Source of the DNA: Candidatus Accumulibacter proximus
Lineage (GTDB): Bacteria > Pseudomonadota > Gammaproteobacteria > Burkholderiales > Rhodocyclaceae
Direction: 5' to 3'
Length of the DNA stretch: 64,000 nucleotides
Assembly (NCBI GenBank): GCA_016709675.1
Contig: JADJMH010000005.1
Span: 124,001-188,000, forward strand
Shown here: piece after piece, positions 8,201 to 16,659 of the stretch
Position numbering within the stretch: the first letter of the stretch is position 1
How the letters are laid out: each line of letters starts with the position of its first letter
The notes under the pieces: generated by a model
The model's database searches: none
What the model saw: only the letters and a program-made list of their open reading frames with translations
What the model was told of the DNA's origin: nothing
Position numbers and translations under genes: made by a program

Positions 8201-8560
8201 ATGGTGCCGATCCTGCGGCGCGAACGGGTGGTCGGCGCGGTCTACGACCCCGGCGCCGCTGACCTCGATGTCAACGCCCTCCATCAGGGCTATCGGCGTG
8301 GTCTGCGCCAGCAAGGCGGGAGGTCGTCTGTGCTGCCGAGGTGGCGACTCTCGCGCGTGCTGATGGCCGCTGGCGCAAGCGTGCCAGCGGCCGTGAGTCC
8401 GCCGCGCCGATGGTGCTCAACGCGGCTGGCTCCTGGGCGGACCGGATCGCGCAACGGTGGGTGTCGCGCCAATCAGCGTGCAGCCGAGACGACGATCGGC
8501 CTTCGTCTTTCCGCCGCCCGGCCAGGTCGGCAAGCGCGCTTGCTCCATTCCGGCAATAGC
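8201..8560 (+). pseudogene. Frameshifted remnant of a DAO-family FAD-dependent oxidoreductase
   Basis: Three reading frames in turn give consecutive parts of a D-amino-acid-oxidase/DadA-like flavoprotein. The first is LRRERVVGAVYDPGAADLDV with NALHQGYRRGLRQQGG, from 8201. The second contains MVLNAAGSWADRIAQ, at about 8400-8455. The third contains GVAPISVQPRRRSAFVFPPP, at about 8463-8520. The FAD-binding N-terminus and the C-terminal half are missing, so this is an internal fragment with at least two frameshifts. It follows the MFS remnant by 12 bases, and together they mark a decayed patch between the chemoreceptor and catalase. The remaining bases up to 8799 hold only the catalase upstream region. 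Confidence 0.6.
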
Positions 8561-8799
8561 TGTTCGCAATCGAGACCATATTCACAATCGATTGGACCAA
8601 TCGCTCAGGCGATCCTAGAATGAGTTCGTCGGGCTTCCATGCGATCGTTCAGCAAGCCGGTCCCTCTTCTCGCAAGGACGCCACGAGAATTTCTTGCCGT
8701 GCGGTGCTCATCAATCCCGGACCTTCTCCGGGACGCCGGCAGAGAAATCCATGCCGCCTTTTCGGGCAACCATTGATCGAACAAAGAGGAGCAAGACTC

Positions 8800-10242
8800 A
8801 TGACCAGCAAGAAACTCACTACTGCCGCCGGCGCCCCCGTCGTCGACAACCAGAACACCATGACCGCCGGTCCCCGCGGGCCGGTCCTGCTGCAGGACAT
8901 CTGGTTGCTGGAGAAGCTCGCCCACTTCGACCGCGAAGTGATCCCCGAGCGCCGCATGCACGCCAAGGGTTCCGGCGCTTACGGCAGCTTCACCGTCACC
9001 CGGGACATCACGAAATACACCCGCGCGAAGATGTTCTCCACTGTCGGCCGGAAAACCGAACTCTTCGCCCGCTTCACCACCGTCGCCGGTGAGCGCGGCG
9101 CGGCCGATGCCGAACGCGACATACGCGGCTTTGCGGTCAAGTTCTACACCGAGGAGGGCAACTGGGATCTGGTTGGCAACAACACGCCGGTGTTCTTCCT
9201 GCGCGACCCACTCAAGTTTCCGGACCTGAACCACGCCGTCAAACGCGACCCGCGCACCAACATGCGCAGCGCCCGCAACAACTGGGATTTCTGGACCTCG
9301 TTGCCCGAGGCCCTGCACCAGATCACCATCGTCATGAGCGATCGCGGCATTCCGGCCAGCTACCGACACATGCACGGCTTTGGTTCGCACACCTTCAGCT
9401 TCATCAACGCGGCCAACGAGCGCTACTGGGTCAAGTTCCACTTCAAGTGTCAGCAGGGCATCAAGAACCTGACCGACGCCGAGGCGGAAGCGATCATTGG
9501 CAAAGACCGCGAGAGCCACCAGCGCGACCTCTTCCAGAGCATCGAAAAGGGCGACTTCCCGAAGTGGACGCTGTACGTCCAGATCATGCCCGAGAAGGAA
9601 GCGTCGAGCGTGCCCTACCACCCCTTTGATCTGACCAAGGTCTGGCCGCACGCCGACTATCCGCTGATCGAGGTCGGCGTCATGGAGCTGAACCGCAATC
9701 CCGAGAACTTCTTCGCTGAAGTCGAGCAGTCGGCGTTCAACCCGGCGGCCGTCGTACCGGGCGTCAGCTTCTCGCCGGACAAGATGTTGCAGGCGCGGCT
9801 GTTCTCCTACGGCGACGCGCAGCGCTACCGGCTTGGCGTCAATCACCACCAGATTCCGGTAAACGCGCCGCGCTGCCCTTTCCACAGCTACCACCGGGAC
9901 GGTCCGATGCGGGTCGATGGCAACCAAGGCGGCACGCTTGGCTACGAGCCCAACAGCTACGGAGAATGGCAGGAGCAGCCCGACTACCGCGAACCGCCGC
10001 TCTCGCTCGAGGGCGCTGCCGACCACTGGAACCATCGCGAAGACGAGGACTACTACTCGCAGCCCGGCAAGCTCTTCCGCCTGATGAGCCAGGCGCAGCA
10101 GCAGGTACTGTTCGAGAACACCGCGCGCTCGATTGGCGATGCCCCGCGCGAGATTCAGTTGCGCCACATCCGCAACTGCCGGCTGGCCGATCCGGCCTAC
10201 GGCGAAGGCGTGGCCAGGGCACTGGGCATCGCGGCTGGCTGA
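8800..10242 (+). CDS. katA: Monofunctional haem catalase
   Basis: This 480-residue small-subunit catalase disproportionates hydrogen peroxide, most likely in the cytoplasm because there is no signal peptide. Key residues are visible: the distal His54 in RRMHAKGSGAYG, the distal Asn127 in LVGNNTPVFFLRD and the proximal haem ligand Tyr337 in RLFSYGDAQRYRLG. Length and motifs place it with the ordinary clade 3 type enzymes. The ATG at 8800 follows AAAGAGGAGC; the frame is open 60 codons further upstream, but that part shows no family similarity. It sits directly upstream of a dps remnant, so the locus was probably an oxidative-stress pair. The symbol katA is by family; numbering of paralogues is unknown. 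Confidence 0.96.
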   Translation: MTSKKLTTAAGAPVVDNQNTMTAGPRGPVLLQDIWLLEKLAHFDREVIPERRMHAKGSGAYGSFTVTRDITKYTRAKMFSTVGRKTELFARFTTVAGERGAADAERDIRGFAVKFYTEEGNWDLVGNNTPVFFLRDPLKFPDLNHAVKRDPRTNMRSARNNWDFWTSLPEALHQITIVMSDRGIPASYRHMHGFGSHTFSFINAANERYWVKFHFKCQQGIKNLTDAEAEAIIGKDRESHQRDLFQSIEKGDFPKWTLYVQIMPEKEASSVPYHPFDLTKVWPHADYPLIEVGVMELNRNPENFFAEVEQSAFNPAAVVPGVSFSPDKMLQARLFSYGDAQRYRLGVNHHQIPVNAPRCPFHSYHRDGPMRVDGNQGGTLGYEPNSYGEWQEQPDYREPPLSLEGAADHWNHREDEDYYSQPGKLFRLMSQAQQQVLFENTARSIGDAPREIQLRHIRNCRLADPAYGEGVARALGIAAG

Positions 10243-10260
10243 GCGGGGAGTGAGTCGTTC

Positions 10261-10307
10261 CCGGGCAGCGCCACCGGCGTATGCGAATTCGTCGGAACGC
10301 TGCCCGG
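10261..10307. repeat. 10-bp perfect inverted repeat between catalase and dps remnant
   Basis: CCGGGCAGCG (10261-10270) and CGCTGCCCGG (10298-10307) are exact inverted copies separated by 27 bases. They could form a hairpin after catalase, but no T-tract follows. They may mark the edge of the deletion that removed the front of dps. Confidence 0.5.
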
Positions 10308-10317
10308 CCTTGCCCTG

Positions 10318-10542
10318 ATGTTTGTCAAGGTCGCCTCGGTCAAGGAGGTGGAAGGGGTGTTCAGGGCAACGGAGATGATCCGTCATCTGGTAGCCGCCCA
10401 GGAAGCCACGGCGCGCACCGCACGTGAGCTGTTTCCGGTGGTCAATGCCGCGAACGACCAGCCGACCGCCGATCTGCTCACCCAGCGCCTGGAAGTGCAT
10501 GAGAAGACTGCCTGGATGCTGCGCAACCTGCTCGAGGAATGA
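10318..10542 (+). pseudogene. dps: C-terminal fragment of Dps-family DNA-binding ferritin
   Basis: The 74 codons match the last third of a Dps protein (ferritin-like, DNA-protecting iron oxidase): ASVKEVEG, then EMIRHLVAAQEATARTAREL and PTADLLTQRLEVHEKTAWML, ending at LRNLLEE. A full Dps is about 160-175 residues. The N-terminal helices with the ferroxidase His and Asp ligands are absent, and the DNA just upstream does not encode them in any frame. An ATG happens to sit at the truncation point, so a short protein might be made, but it could not form the four-helix bundle. It probably arose by deletion next to the catalase gene. Confidence 0.7.
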
Positions 10543-10584
10543 GCTGATGCTGCGATCAGATCGCGGAGCGAGCGCCGGCGCCGT

Positions 10585-11679
10585 CTACGAGCCGCCGGCG
10601 ACGAACCGGGCGACAATGCTGTTGTGGCGCGCCGGCCAGTCGCGCAGGGCCGCGTCGTCGCCGCCGAACACTTTCTGCCAGAAGGCGACGGAGAGCTCCC
10701 GGGTCGCCGCCTTCACCAGCGGGTTGAGAGTGACGCCGCCGGTGGCGGCGCGATCGGTGAACATGCTGTGCGAGCCCCCCGCGAACACCGCCAGGACCTT
10801 GCGCACGCCGGGCATCGCCTCGAAGACGGCGATGCGGTCGTCGGCCCCGGAGTAGTAGCCCGGAATGCGGATGATGTCCTCGGTGGCGGTGATGTGCAGC
10901 GTCGGCACACGGATGCCCGAGAGTATTTTGGCGATGTCGGTTTCACCGTAGAACGGTGGCGCCGAGAGCAGCATCGCCGCTTTCAGGCGGGGCTCGGCGA
11001 GATCGATGATGCGGCCATGCCGCTCGATCCGGGCACCCAGCGCCAGCAGGATGGTATTGGCGCCGTACGAGTGGCCGGCGGCAACGATGCGCTCGGGGTC
11101 GATTCGCTGGCCGACTTCGGGATGGGACAGAAGCTGGTCCAGCGCGAAACGAAGGTCGCCGACGCGCGCGATCGCTTCCTCTTCCTGCGCAGCGCCCTGC
11201 AGGCGCCCCACCAGATTGAAGACGTTGCCGGTCCACAGCGAACGATCGCTGCCAACGTGCTGCAGGTGCAGGCTGGCGTACCCTTGGCTGGCCCAATAGG
11301 CGCCAAGATAACTGTAGCCCCGGCGCGAGCCCCCGATGCCGTGGGAAAAAACGACCAGGGGCAGCGTTCGCATACCGGCAGTCGCGGCCGGGAGATACAG
11401 GCGCACTGGCACGGCGCGGTTGCGCGACGCGTCGTGCCACTCGTAGTCGTGGCTGATGACCTCGGCGACGGCGGTGTCGCGGGCTTGTTCGCTCGCAGCG
11501 ACCACGACGGGTGAGCTCTGCGGCGCCTCGACTCCCTGCGCCGCGAGGCGAGCCGAGGCAAGAAGGAGCAGCGCAAAGATGGCCCCGGCGGCAGCGGCGG
11601 TTGGCAGGGACTCCCGCCGGGAAAACAGACTGACGGGATCAGGCGACACGCCTGGCAGCGGAGGCTTGAACAGTTTCAT
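10585..11679 (-). CDS. Secreted or membrane-anchored alpha/beta hydrolase
   Basis: This 364-residue protein has an N-terminal hydrophobic stretch (about residues 27-47, signal peptide or anchor) and an alpha/beta-hydrolase fold of the dienelactone hydrolase or PAF-acetylhydrolase type. Visible motifs are the oxyanion-hole strand LVVFSHGIGGSRRGYS (about 109-124), the nucleophile elbow AGHSYGAN with Ser204, and a late GGSHSMF segment that can supply the catalytic His. Substrate is unknown; an esterase or lipase-like activity outside the cytoplasm is likely. The start at 11679 is chosen because the hydrophobic segment follows it; there is no strong ribosome-binding site and the frame is open further upstream. 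It runs opposite to the neighbouring dps remnant and stands alone. Confidence 0.82.
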   Translation of the reverse strand: MKLFKPPLPGVSPDPVSLFSRRESLPTAAAAGAIFALLLLASARLAAQGVEAPQSSPVVVAASEQARDTAVAEVISHDYEWHDASRNRAVPVRLYLPAATAGMRTLPLVVFSHGIGGSRRGYSYLGAYWASQGYASLHLQHVGSDRSLWTGNVFNLVGRLQGAAQEEEAIARVGDLRFALDQLLSHPEVGQRIDPERIVAAGHSYGANTILLALGARIERHGRIIDLAEPRLKAAMLLSAPPFYGETDIAKILSGIRVPTLHITATEDIIRIPGYYSGADDRIAVFEAMPGVRKVLAVFAGGSHSMFTDRAATGGVTLNPLVKAATRELSVAFWQKVFGGDDAALRDWPARHNSIVARFVAGGS

Positions 11680-12166
11680 TGGGCAATTCCAGGGGGGGAC
11701 GGTAACTGGTGGTGGAGGCTTCCCGGTTATTGACCACGGTTGCCGCCCGAAGGTTCGCCGCTGGAAGGCGCAGGACCTGACGGTGAGCAGTGGATTGATG
11801 CCCGGCGAAACCGCCTGGCCGACCTGCACGCTGACGCAGAGGAAGTGCGGGAAGCCAAGCTACTGGTGCTCGCCAACGGCCGCGTGAAGAAGCCGCAGAC
11901 TTGTCGGCACCTGCGTCCGCCCGGCGCTGCAATAGCCGGTGCTTGACGCCGTTGACCACGGTCAGCGCAATCGACCGGGCGACGTCGCCGGCCGCCTCGC
12001 CCAGGCCAGATGCGGAACCCACGACATGCGCCGGGACCTCGCCAATTCATCGTGGTTCCGGGAACCTGCTGGCAATATCAAGAGGCCTGGGGCATGACTT
12101 GAATTGCGACGTGAATTCACGCCATGCTAAGCTCTTGTCCGATAGAGCCCAGCCACGAGAAATCAA
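11680..12166. other. Intergenic stretch with no recognisable gene
   Basis: The 487 bases between the divergent hydrolase and DUF1254 genes contain open frames on both strands, but none has a recognisable family, a ribosome-binding site or coherent conservation. It must hold the promoters of both flanking genes. Part of it may be a degraded gene I cannot identify. Confidence 0.5.
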
Positions 12167-13645
12167 ATGAACAATCCAGGATCTGCAATTCGCATCGGCG
12201 CCCTCTGCGGCATGATCGCTGTAGCCATGTTGACTGGTTGCGAGAAGAAGGCCGACCCGATATCGGCCGCCAGTCAGGCCGACAAGAAGGCGGGCATTGC
12301 CGCTCCGGGTATCGCCGAAACCAAGGCCATCGCCGAGGAAGCGTTCATCTACGGCCTGCCGATCGTGATGAACTACGCGGTGATGCAGGAGTTCGTGGTG
12401 GACAAGAACTCGGGGCAGTACAAGGCACCGTTCAACACGATCATGAACGAGGCCCGCGTCTTCACCTACCAGGACACCGCCGTGGTGACGCCCAACAGCG
12501 ACACCCCGTACTCCATGCTCTGGCTGGATCTGCGGGCGGAGCCGATGGTGATCTCGGTGCCGGCGGTGCCCAGGGAGCGCTACTACTCGGTGCAGTTCAT
12601 TGACGGCAATACCTACAACTACGGCTACATCGGCAGCCGGGCGACGGGTAATGAAGCCGGCGACTATCTGGTTGTCGGCCCCGACTGGCAAGGTGAGAAA
12701 CCGGCGGGAATCAGGCAGGTCTTCCGTTCGACGACCCCCTTCGCCTTGACCATTTTCCGCACTCAGCTTTTCAATGCCGCGGATATGGCGAACGTCGAGA
12801 AGGTGCAGGCGGGATACAAGGGGCAGCCGCTGTCCGCGTTCCTCAACCAGCCGGCGCCGCCCGCCGCGCCGAAGATCGATTTTCTGCCGGCCACGACGGC
12901 GGGGATCAAGGCAAACTTCTACGAGTATCTCGACGCCGCGCTCCAGTTCGTGCCGGTAACGCCCGAGAACAAGGAAATCCGCGCCAGGCTTGCCAGCATC
13001 GGCATCGGGCCCGGCAAGACCTTCGCGTTCAAGGACCTTTCACTGGAACACAAGGCCGCCGTCGTGCTGGCGATGAAGGAGGGTGACGACAAGGTGAGCG
13101 CCTATCTGAACACGCGAACGGCAGATGTGAATGGCTGGAAGATCGCATCGATCTTCGGCGATGCTGCCTTCTACAAAGGCGACTGGCTGAAACGTGCCGC
13201 GGCAGCCAAGGGCGGCATCTACGGCAACGATGCCGTCGAGGCCATGTATCCGATGACTCGCGTCGACGTCAAGGGCGAGACGCTCGATGGCAGCAAGCAC
13301 AACTACACGCTCACCTTCCCCGCCGGGCAGCTCCCGCCGGTCAATTCCTTCTGGTCGGTGACGATGTACGACGGCAAGACGCAGCTGCTGATCGAGAACC
13401 CGATCAACCGCTACCTGATCAACTCGCCGATGCTGCCCGCCATGAAGAAGAATGCGGACGGGTCGCTCACCCTGTACATCCAGAAGGATTCACCGGGCAA
13501 GGCGAAGGAAGCGAACTGGCTGCCCGCACCGAACGACACCATTTACCTGGTCATGCGCCTCTACTGGCCGAAGACGGAAGCGCCTTCCATTCTTCCGGCA
13601 GGTGCCGGTACGTGGAGTCCGCCAGGTATCGTGCCGGCCAGGTAA
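12167..13645 (+). CDS. DUF1254/DUF1214 family lipoprotein
   Basis: This 492-residue protein begins with a lipoprotein signal peptide: a hydrophobic stretch to MLTGC with the lipid-anchored Cys25. After a short linker comes a DUF1254 domain (from EAFIYGLPIVMNYAVMQ, with VVTPNSDTPYSMLWLDLR), then a C-terminal DUF1214 domain (about 370-490, including FPAGQLPPVNSFWSVTMYD and AKEANWLPAP). Proteins of this architecture are widespread in proteobacteria. Their biochemical role is not established, though beta-sandwich folds and envelope location are expected. No operon partners are evident: fumC lies convergent downstream. The start ATG follows a short ACGAGAAATCAA leader with a weak ribosome-binding site. 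Confidence 0.9.
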   Translation: MNNPGSAIRIGALCGMIAVAMLTGCEKKADPISAASQADKKAGIAAPGIAETKAIAEEAFIYGLPIVMNYAVMQEFVVDKNSGQYKAPFNTIMNEARVFTYQDTAVVTPNSDTPYSMLWLDLRAEPMVISVPAVPRERYYSVQFIDGNTYNYGYIGSRATGNEAGDYLVVGPDWQGEKPAGIRQVFRSTTPFALTIFRTQLFNAADMANVEKVQAGYKGQPLSAFLNQPAPPAAPKIDFLPATTAGIKANFYEYLDAALQFVPVTPENKEIRARLASIGIGPGKTFAFKDLSLEHKAAVVLAMKEGDDKVSAYLNTRTADVNGWKIASIFGDAAFYKGDWLKRAAAAKGGIYGNDAVEAMYPMTRVDVKGETLDGSKHNYTLTFPAGQLPPVNSFWSVTMYDGKTQLLIENPINRYLINSPMLPAMKKNADGSLTLYIQKDSPGKAKEANWLPAPNDTIYLVMRLYWPKTEAPSILPAGAGTWSPPGIVPAR

Positions 13646-13766
13646 GAAGCCCTGATGGCGTGACGATTCTGCTCCCTTTGGTGCACGCGTAGCCAGCAAT
13701 TGAAAGGCTGGGCAAGCCGCGTGCTCGCGCCTGACTGGCCTGGTAAGGGGGAACAGGTTTCGCTCT

Positions 13767-15170
13767 TTACTTGTTGCCATCCCCCGCGCGAGTCATTTCT
13801 GCAGGTCTGACCCAGCAGTCGAACTCCGACTCGGTGACATACTGCAGCTCCAAAGCCGCCGTGCGCAATGCGCTTCCTTCCCGGTGCGCTTTCTTTGCAA
13901 TTTCGGCGGCGCGATCATAGCCGATGTGTGGCGCCAGGGCGGTCACCAGCATCAACGATCGTTCCAGCAGTTCATGGATGCGCGCTCGATCAGGCTCGAT
14001 GCCTTGGGCGCAATACGCGTCGAAGCTCCTCATGCCATCGCTGAGCAGGCGAACGCTCTGCAGGAAGCTGTTGGCCATCAGCGGCTTGAAGACGTTGAGC
14101 TCGAAATTGCCGGAGGCGCCGCCGATGCCGATGGCGACATCATTGCCCATGACTTGGCAACAAATCATGGTCAGCGCTTCACATTGAGTCGGATTCACCT
14201 TTCCCGGCATGATCGAACTGCCAGGCTCGTTTTCAGGAATCCGGATCTCGCCAAGCCCCGATCGCGGCCCCGAAGCAAGCCAACGAATATCGTTGGCGAT
14301 CTTCATGAGAGCCACCGCCAGCGTCTTGAGCGCGCCATGTGCAGCGACGATCCCGTCGTGCGCGGCAAGCGCCGCAAACTTGTTGGTCGCGCTGACAAAC
14401 GGCAGACCGCAGTCGCGGGCCAGTTCGGCGGCGACGCGTTCGCCAAACTCCGCATGCGTGTTCAGGCCGGTACCAACTGCTGTACCGCCGATGGCCAATG
14501 GATATAAGGAAGCCATCGCGGCAACGATGAACGACGCGGCATGGTCAAGTTGTGCGACGTAGCCGGAGAACTCCTGGCCCAGTGTCAGCGGCGTCGCGTC
14601 CTGCAGATGCGTTCGACCAATCTTGACGACATCCGCGAACGCTTCGGACTTGGCAGCCAGTGTTATGCGGAGGCGCCCCAGCGCGGGCAGCAGGTCGTTG
14701 GTCACGCCGAGCACCGCCGCGAGGTGCATCGCGGTAGGGAAGACATCATTGGATGACTGCCCCAGGTTCACGTCGTCGTTGGAATGAACCAGGCGATTCT
14801 CGCCGCGCTGGCCGCCTAGCAACTCCGAAGCACGGTTGGCGAGCACCTCATTCATGTTCATGTTGGTCTGGGTGCCGGAGCCTGTTTGCCAGACCGACAA
14901 CGGAAACTCGAAGGGATGCTGGTCCGCAAGGACTTCCCCGGCAGCCGCCACGATCGCCCTCGTCTTGTCTTCGGCAAGCAGCCCGAGTTCGCCGTTTACG
15001 CTTGCGCAGGCGTGTTTTATCCTGGCCAGAGCATGCACGATCGCTACGGGCATGCGCTCGCTGGAAATGTTGAAGTGCTCCAGGGAACGCTGTGTCTGAG
15101 CACCCCACAAATGCTCGTCGGGAACCTCGATGGTCCCGAGCGAATCTCGCTCCTTCCGTCTGGCACTCAT
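13767..15170 (-). CDS. fumC: Fumarate hydratase class II
   Basis: This is the oxygen-stable, iron-free fumarase that interconverts fumarate and (S)-malate in the TCA cycle as a homotetramer. The protein is 467 residues, the usual length. Motifs present include WQTGSGTQTNMNMNEVLANR, the THLQDATP segment, and the superfamily signature GSSIMPGKVNP. The motif set separates it from aspartase and argininosuccinate lyase. It stands alone on the minus strand, convergent with the DUF1254 gene. The role in acetate or glycogen metabolism of the presumed host is inference. Confidence 0.97.
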   Translation of the reverse strand: MSARRKERDSLGTIEVPDEHLWGAQTQRSLEHFNISSERMPVAIVHALARIKHACASVNGELGLLAEDKTRAIVAAAGEVLADQHPFEFPLSVWQTGSGTQTNMNMNEVLANRASELLGGQRGENRLVHSNDDVNLGQSSNDVFPTAMHLAAVLGVTNDLLPALGRLRITLAAKSEAFADVVKIGRTHLQDATPLTLGQEFSGYVAQLDHAASFIVAAMASLYPLAIGGTAVGTGLNTHAEFGERVAAELARDCGLPFVSATNKFAALAAHDGIVAAHGALKTLAVALMKIANDIRWLASGPRSGLGEIRIPENEPGSSIMPGKVNPTQCEALTMICCQVMGNDVAIGIGGASGNFELNVFKPLMANSFLQSVRLLSDGMRSFDAYCAQGIEPDRARIHELLERSLMLVTALAPHIGYDRAAEIAKKAHREGSALRTAALELQYVTESEFDCWVRPAEMTRAGDGNK

Positions 15171-15639
15171 CGCGGACTCCTGCTTCCTGAAACGCTTTGC
15201 CGCGGTCGACGGGTGAAGACCTCGACAAGATTACCGTGCGGGTCTCGGCGATGCGGGGCAAGCCGATGGCCGGAAGACCATGGTGAGACATCGGTCGGGC
15301 AACCGAGTTCACGAATTGATTGTCTGGCAGACAGTTTTTCCGACCGCTGCGACGTGGGGGTGCCTCGTTTTTCTGGGTTTCCGGGGGCTGAACGGTGCAA
15401 GTGGATTTGCTGTCACCGAAATATCGACGACAAAAAGCGGATGGCATGGGGACGTGCTACTGGCTGCTAGGCGCCGCCCTGTGCGGTTTGGAACATCGGC
15501 GGGTCATGGGAACGGCCCTTTTGCGGTACAGTTCCAGCAGCAGCGTTTTCACCGTATCGAGCGTGTCTCCGGAGGCCGGCGCGGTGGATGCTATTCAACC
15601 CCACTCCCGGGGTCTTGTATTTCAGGCAGGAGAGGAGTA
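15171..15639. other. Intergenic stretch between divergent fumC and bacteriohemerythrin
   Basis: No gene is supported in these 469 bases; open frames on either strand show no known family. It carries the fumC promoter on one side and the hemerythrin promoter on the other, but I see no convincing -35/-10 pair or operator. Confidence 0.5.
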
Positions 15640-16041
15640 ATGAAAGATATAGTTTGGGACGAGATACTCAGCGTTGGGGTCGAGGAAATAGATGAAGATC
15701 ACCGTAAGCTGGTGAATATTTTCAACATTCTCAATCATTCCGTGATGGCAGAGGAATCTTCGGATTATCTTGCGGCGACATTGGCGGAGCTGATCAATTG
15801 CACGGTCTGGCACTTCAGCCACGAGGAGCGGCTGATGCTGAAGCATCGCTATGAGGGAATTGAAGAACACAAAGCGGAGCACCAGGAATTGATCAACAGC
15901 GCCAAGGAACTGCAGCAGGAAATCCTGCAGGCAGACAAGCCCATGGTGGACGAGCATATTGAGTTTCTGGAGCGCTGGTTAACCGAGCATATACTCACCG
16001 CCGACTTGCGATTGGGTTCTTATCTTTCCCAGGTGATGTAG
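15640..16041 (+). CDS. Bacteriohemerythrin
   Basis: This 133-residue single-domain hemerythrin binds O2 reversibly at a non-haem diiron site. The ligand set is complete: His21 (DEDHRKL), His58 and Glu62 (WHFSHEE), His77 and His81 (EHKAEHQEL), His117 and Asp122 (EHILTADLRL). No export signal or membrane segment is present, so it should be cytoplasmic; such proteins store or deliver oxygen, or sense it for chemotaxis and c-di-GMP proteins. The ATG at 15640 follows AGGAGAGGAG. It is monocistronic: the next gene lies on the opposite strand. The same window also encodes a haem-bearing chemoreceptor and nitrogenase, which makes oxygen handling a shared theme. Confidence 0.94.
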   Translation: MKDIVWDEILSVGVEEIDEDHRKLVNIFNILNHSVMAEESSDYLAATLAELINCTVWHFSHEERLMLKHRYEGIEEHKAEHQELINSAKELQQEILQADKPMVDEHIEFLERWLTEHILTADLRLGSYLSQVM

Positions 16042-16077
16042 GCGTGGCTCCTCAGGGACGGCGAAAAACAGGCGCTG

Positions 16078-16320
16078 TCAGGTTGCCTGCGCCATCCGGA
16101 CGGAGGTTGCGCGGGCAGCGGTCAGCCAGACGCTCATCGGCCCGCCGCGGGTACCGGTCAGTTGCTGCATGGCGCTCATGTAGACGGCGTCAAGGTCGGG
16201 ACGCGCCTCGCGACTGACCTTGACGGCGATGTAGTGAGGGTTCAGGAACTCGGCGCTCTCCTCGTTTTCGAAGGATTCTGCCGCCATGACGTGGCACCAG
16301 TGACAGGTCGAATTTCCGGG
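16078..16320 (-). pseudogene. N-terminal remnant of a DUF255/YyaL thioredoxin-like protein
   Basis: On the minus strand the segment reads CHWCHVMAAESFENEESAEF, then HYIAVKVSREARPDLDAVY and TGTRGGPMSVWLT, which is the DUF255 thioredoxin-like domain (SSP411/YyaL family, full length about 670 residues). The CXXC motif is intact, but the frame is lost after SVWLT and stops, and the very front and all of the glycosidase-like C-terminal region are missing. It is therefore a relic of about 80 codons. It lies just downstream of the cupin gene on the same strand. Confidence 0.7.
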
Positions 16321-16327
16321 CAGCCTG

Positions 16328-16648
16328 TCACTGCCGAGAGTAATGCACTGCCAGCCAGACCGTCTCCGCCTCCGGATCGGTCCACGCCACCCGGTGCTTC
16401 CGGTGTGCCGGGATCAGCAGCCAGTCGCCCGGGCCCAGGCGGACTTCATCGCCGTCGGCGAAAGCAAGGCGAGCGGCACCTTGCACAAGCAGCACCCATT
16501 CGTCTTGTTCCTGGTCGTACCAGAAATCCTCACGCGAGGCGTGGCCGCGGGAGACGATACGTTCGATATGGACGGCGTCGCTCCGGGCCAGGGTTTCGCA
16601 GAGTTCTTCGGGCAGGTCGCGCGGGATGTCGGCGAAGAGGTTGCTCAT
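16328..16648 (-). CDS. Small cupin-domain protein
   Basis: This 106-residue single-domain cupin has the beta-barrel motif pattern visible as WVLLVQGAARLAFADGDEVR, then LGPGDWLLIPAHRKHRVAW and a final VWLAVHY strand. The second cupin motif keeps a His pair (PAHRKHR) that can bind metal, while the first motif is weak in His ligands. Relatives are uncharacterised 'cupin domain-containing' proteins of proteobacteria, and the function is unknown. It follows the old yellow enzyme gene by 11 bases on the same strand, so the two probably form an operon. Confidence 0.85.
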   Translation of the reverse strand: MSNLFADIPRDLPEELCETLARSDAVHIERIVSRGHASREDFWYDQEQDEWVLLVQGAARLAFADGDEVRLGPGDWLLIPAHRKHRVAWTDPEAETVWLAVHYSRQ

Positions 16649-16659
16649 GGCGCCAGGGC

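Noticed and set aside
11740..11946. 68-codon frame with RRNRLADLHADAEEVREAKL
   Set aside because: Looked protein-like at first, but has no ribosome-binding site or recognisable family and lies in a region open in several frames.
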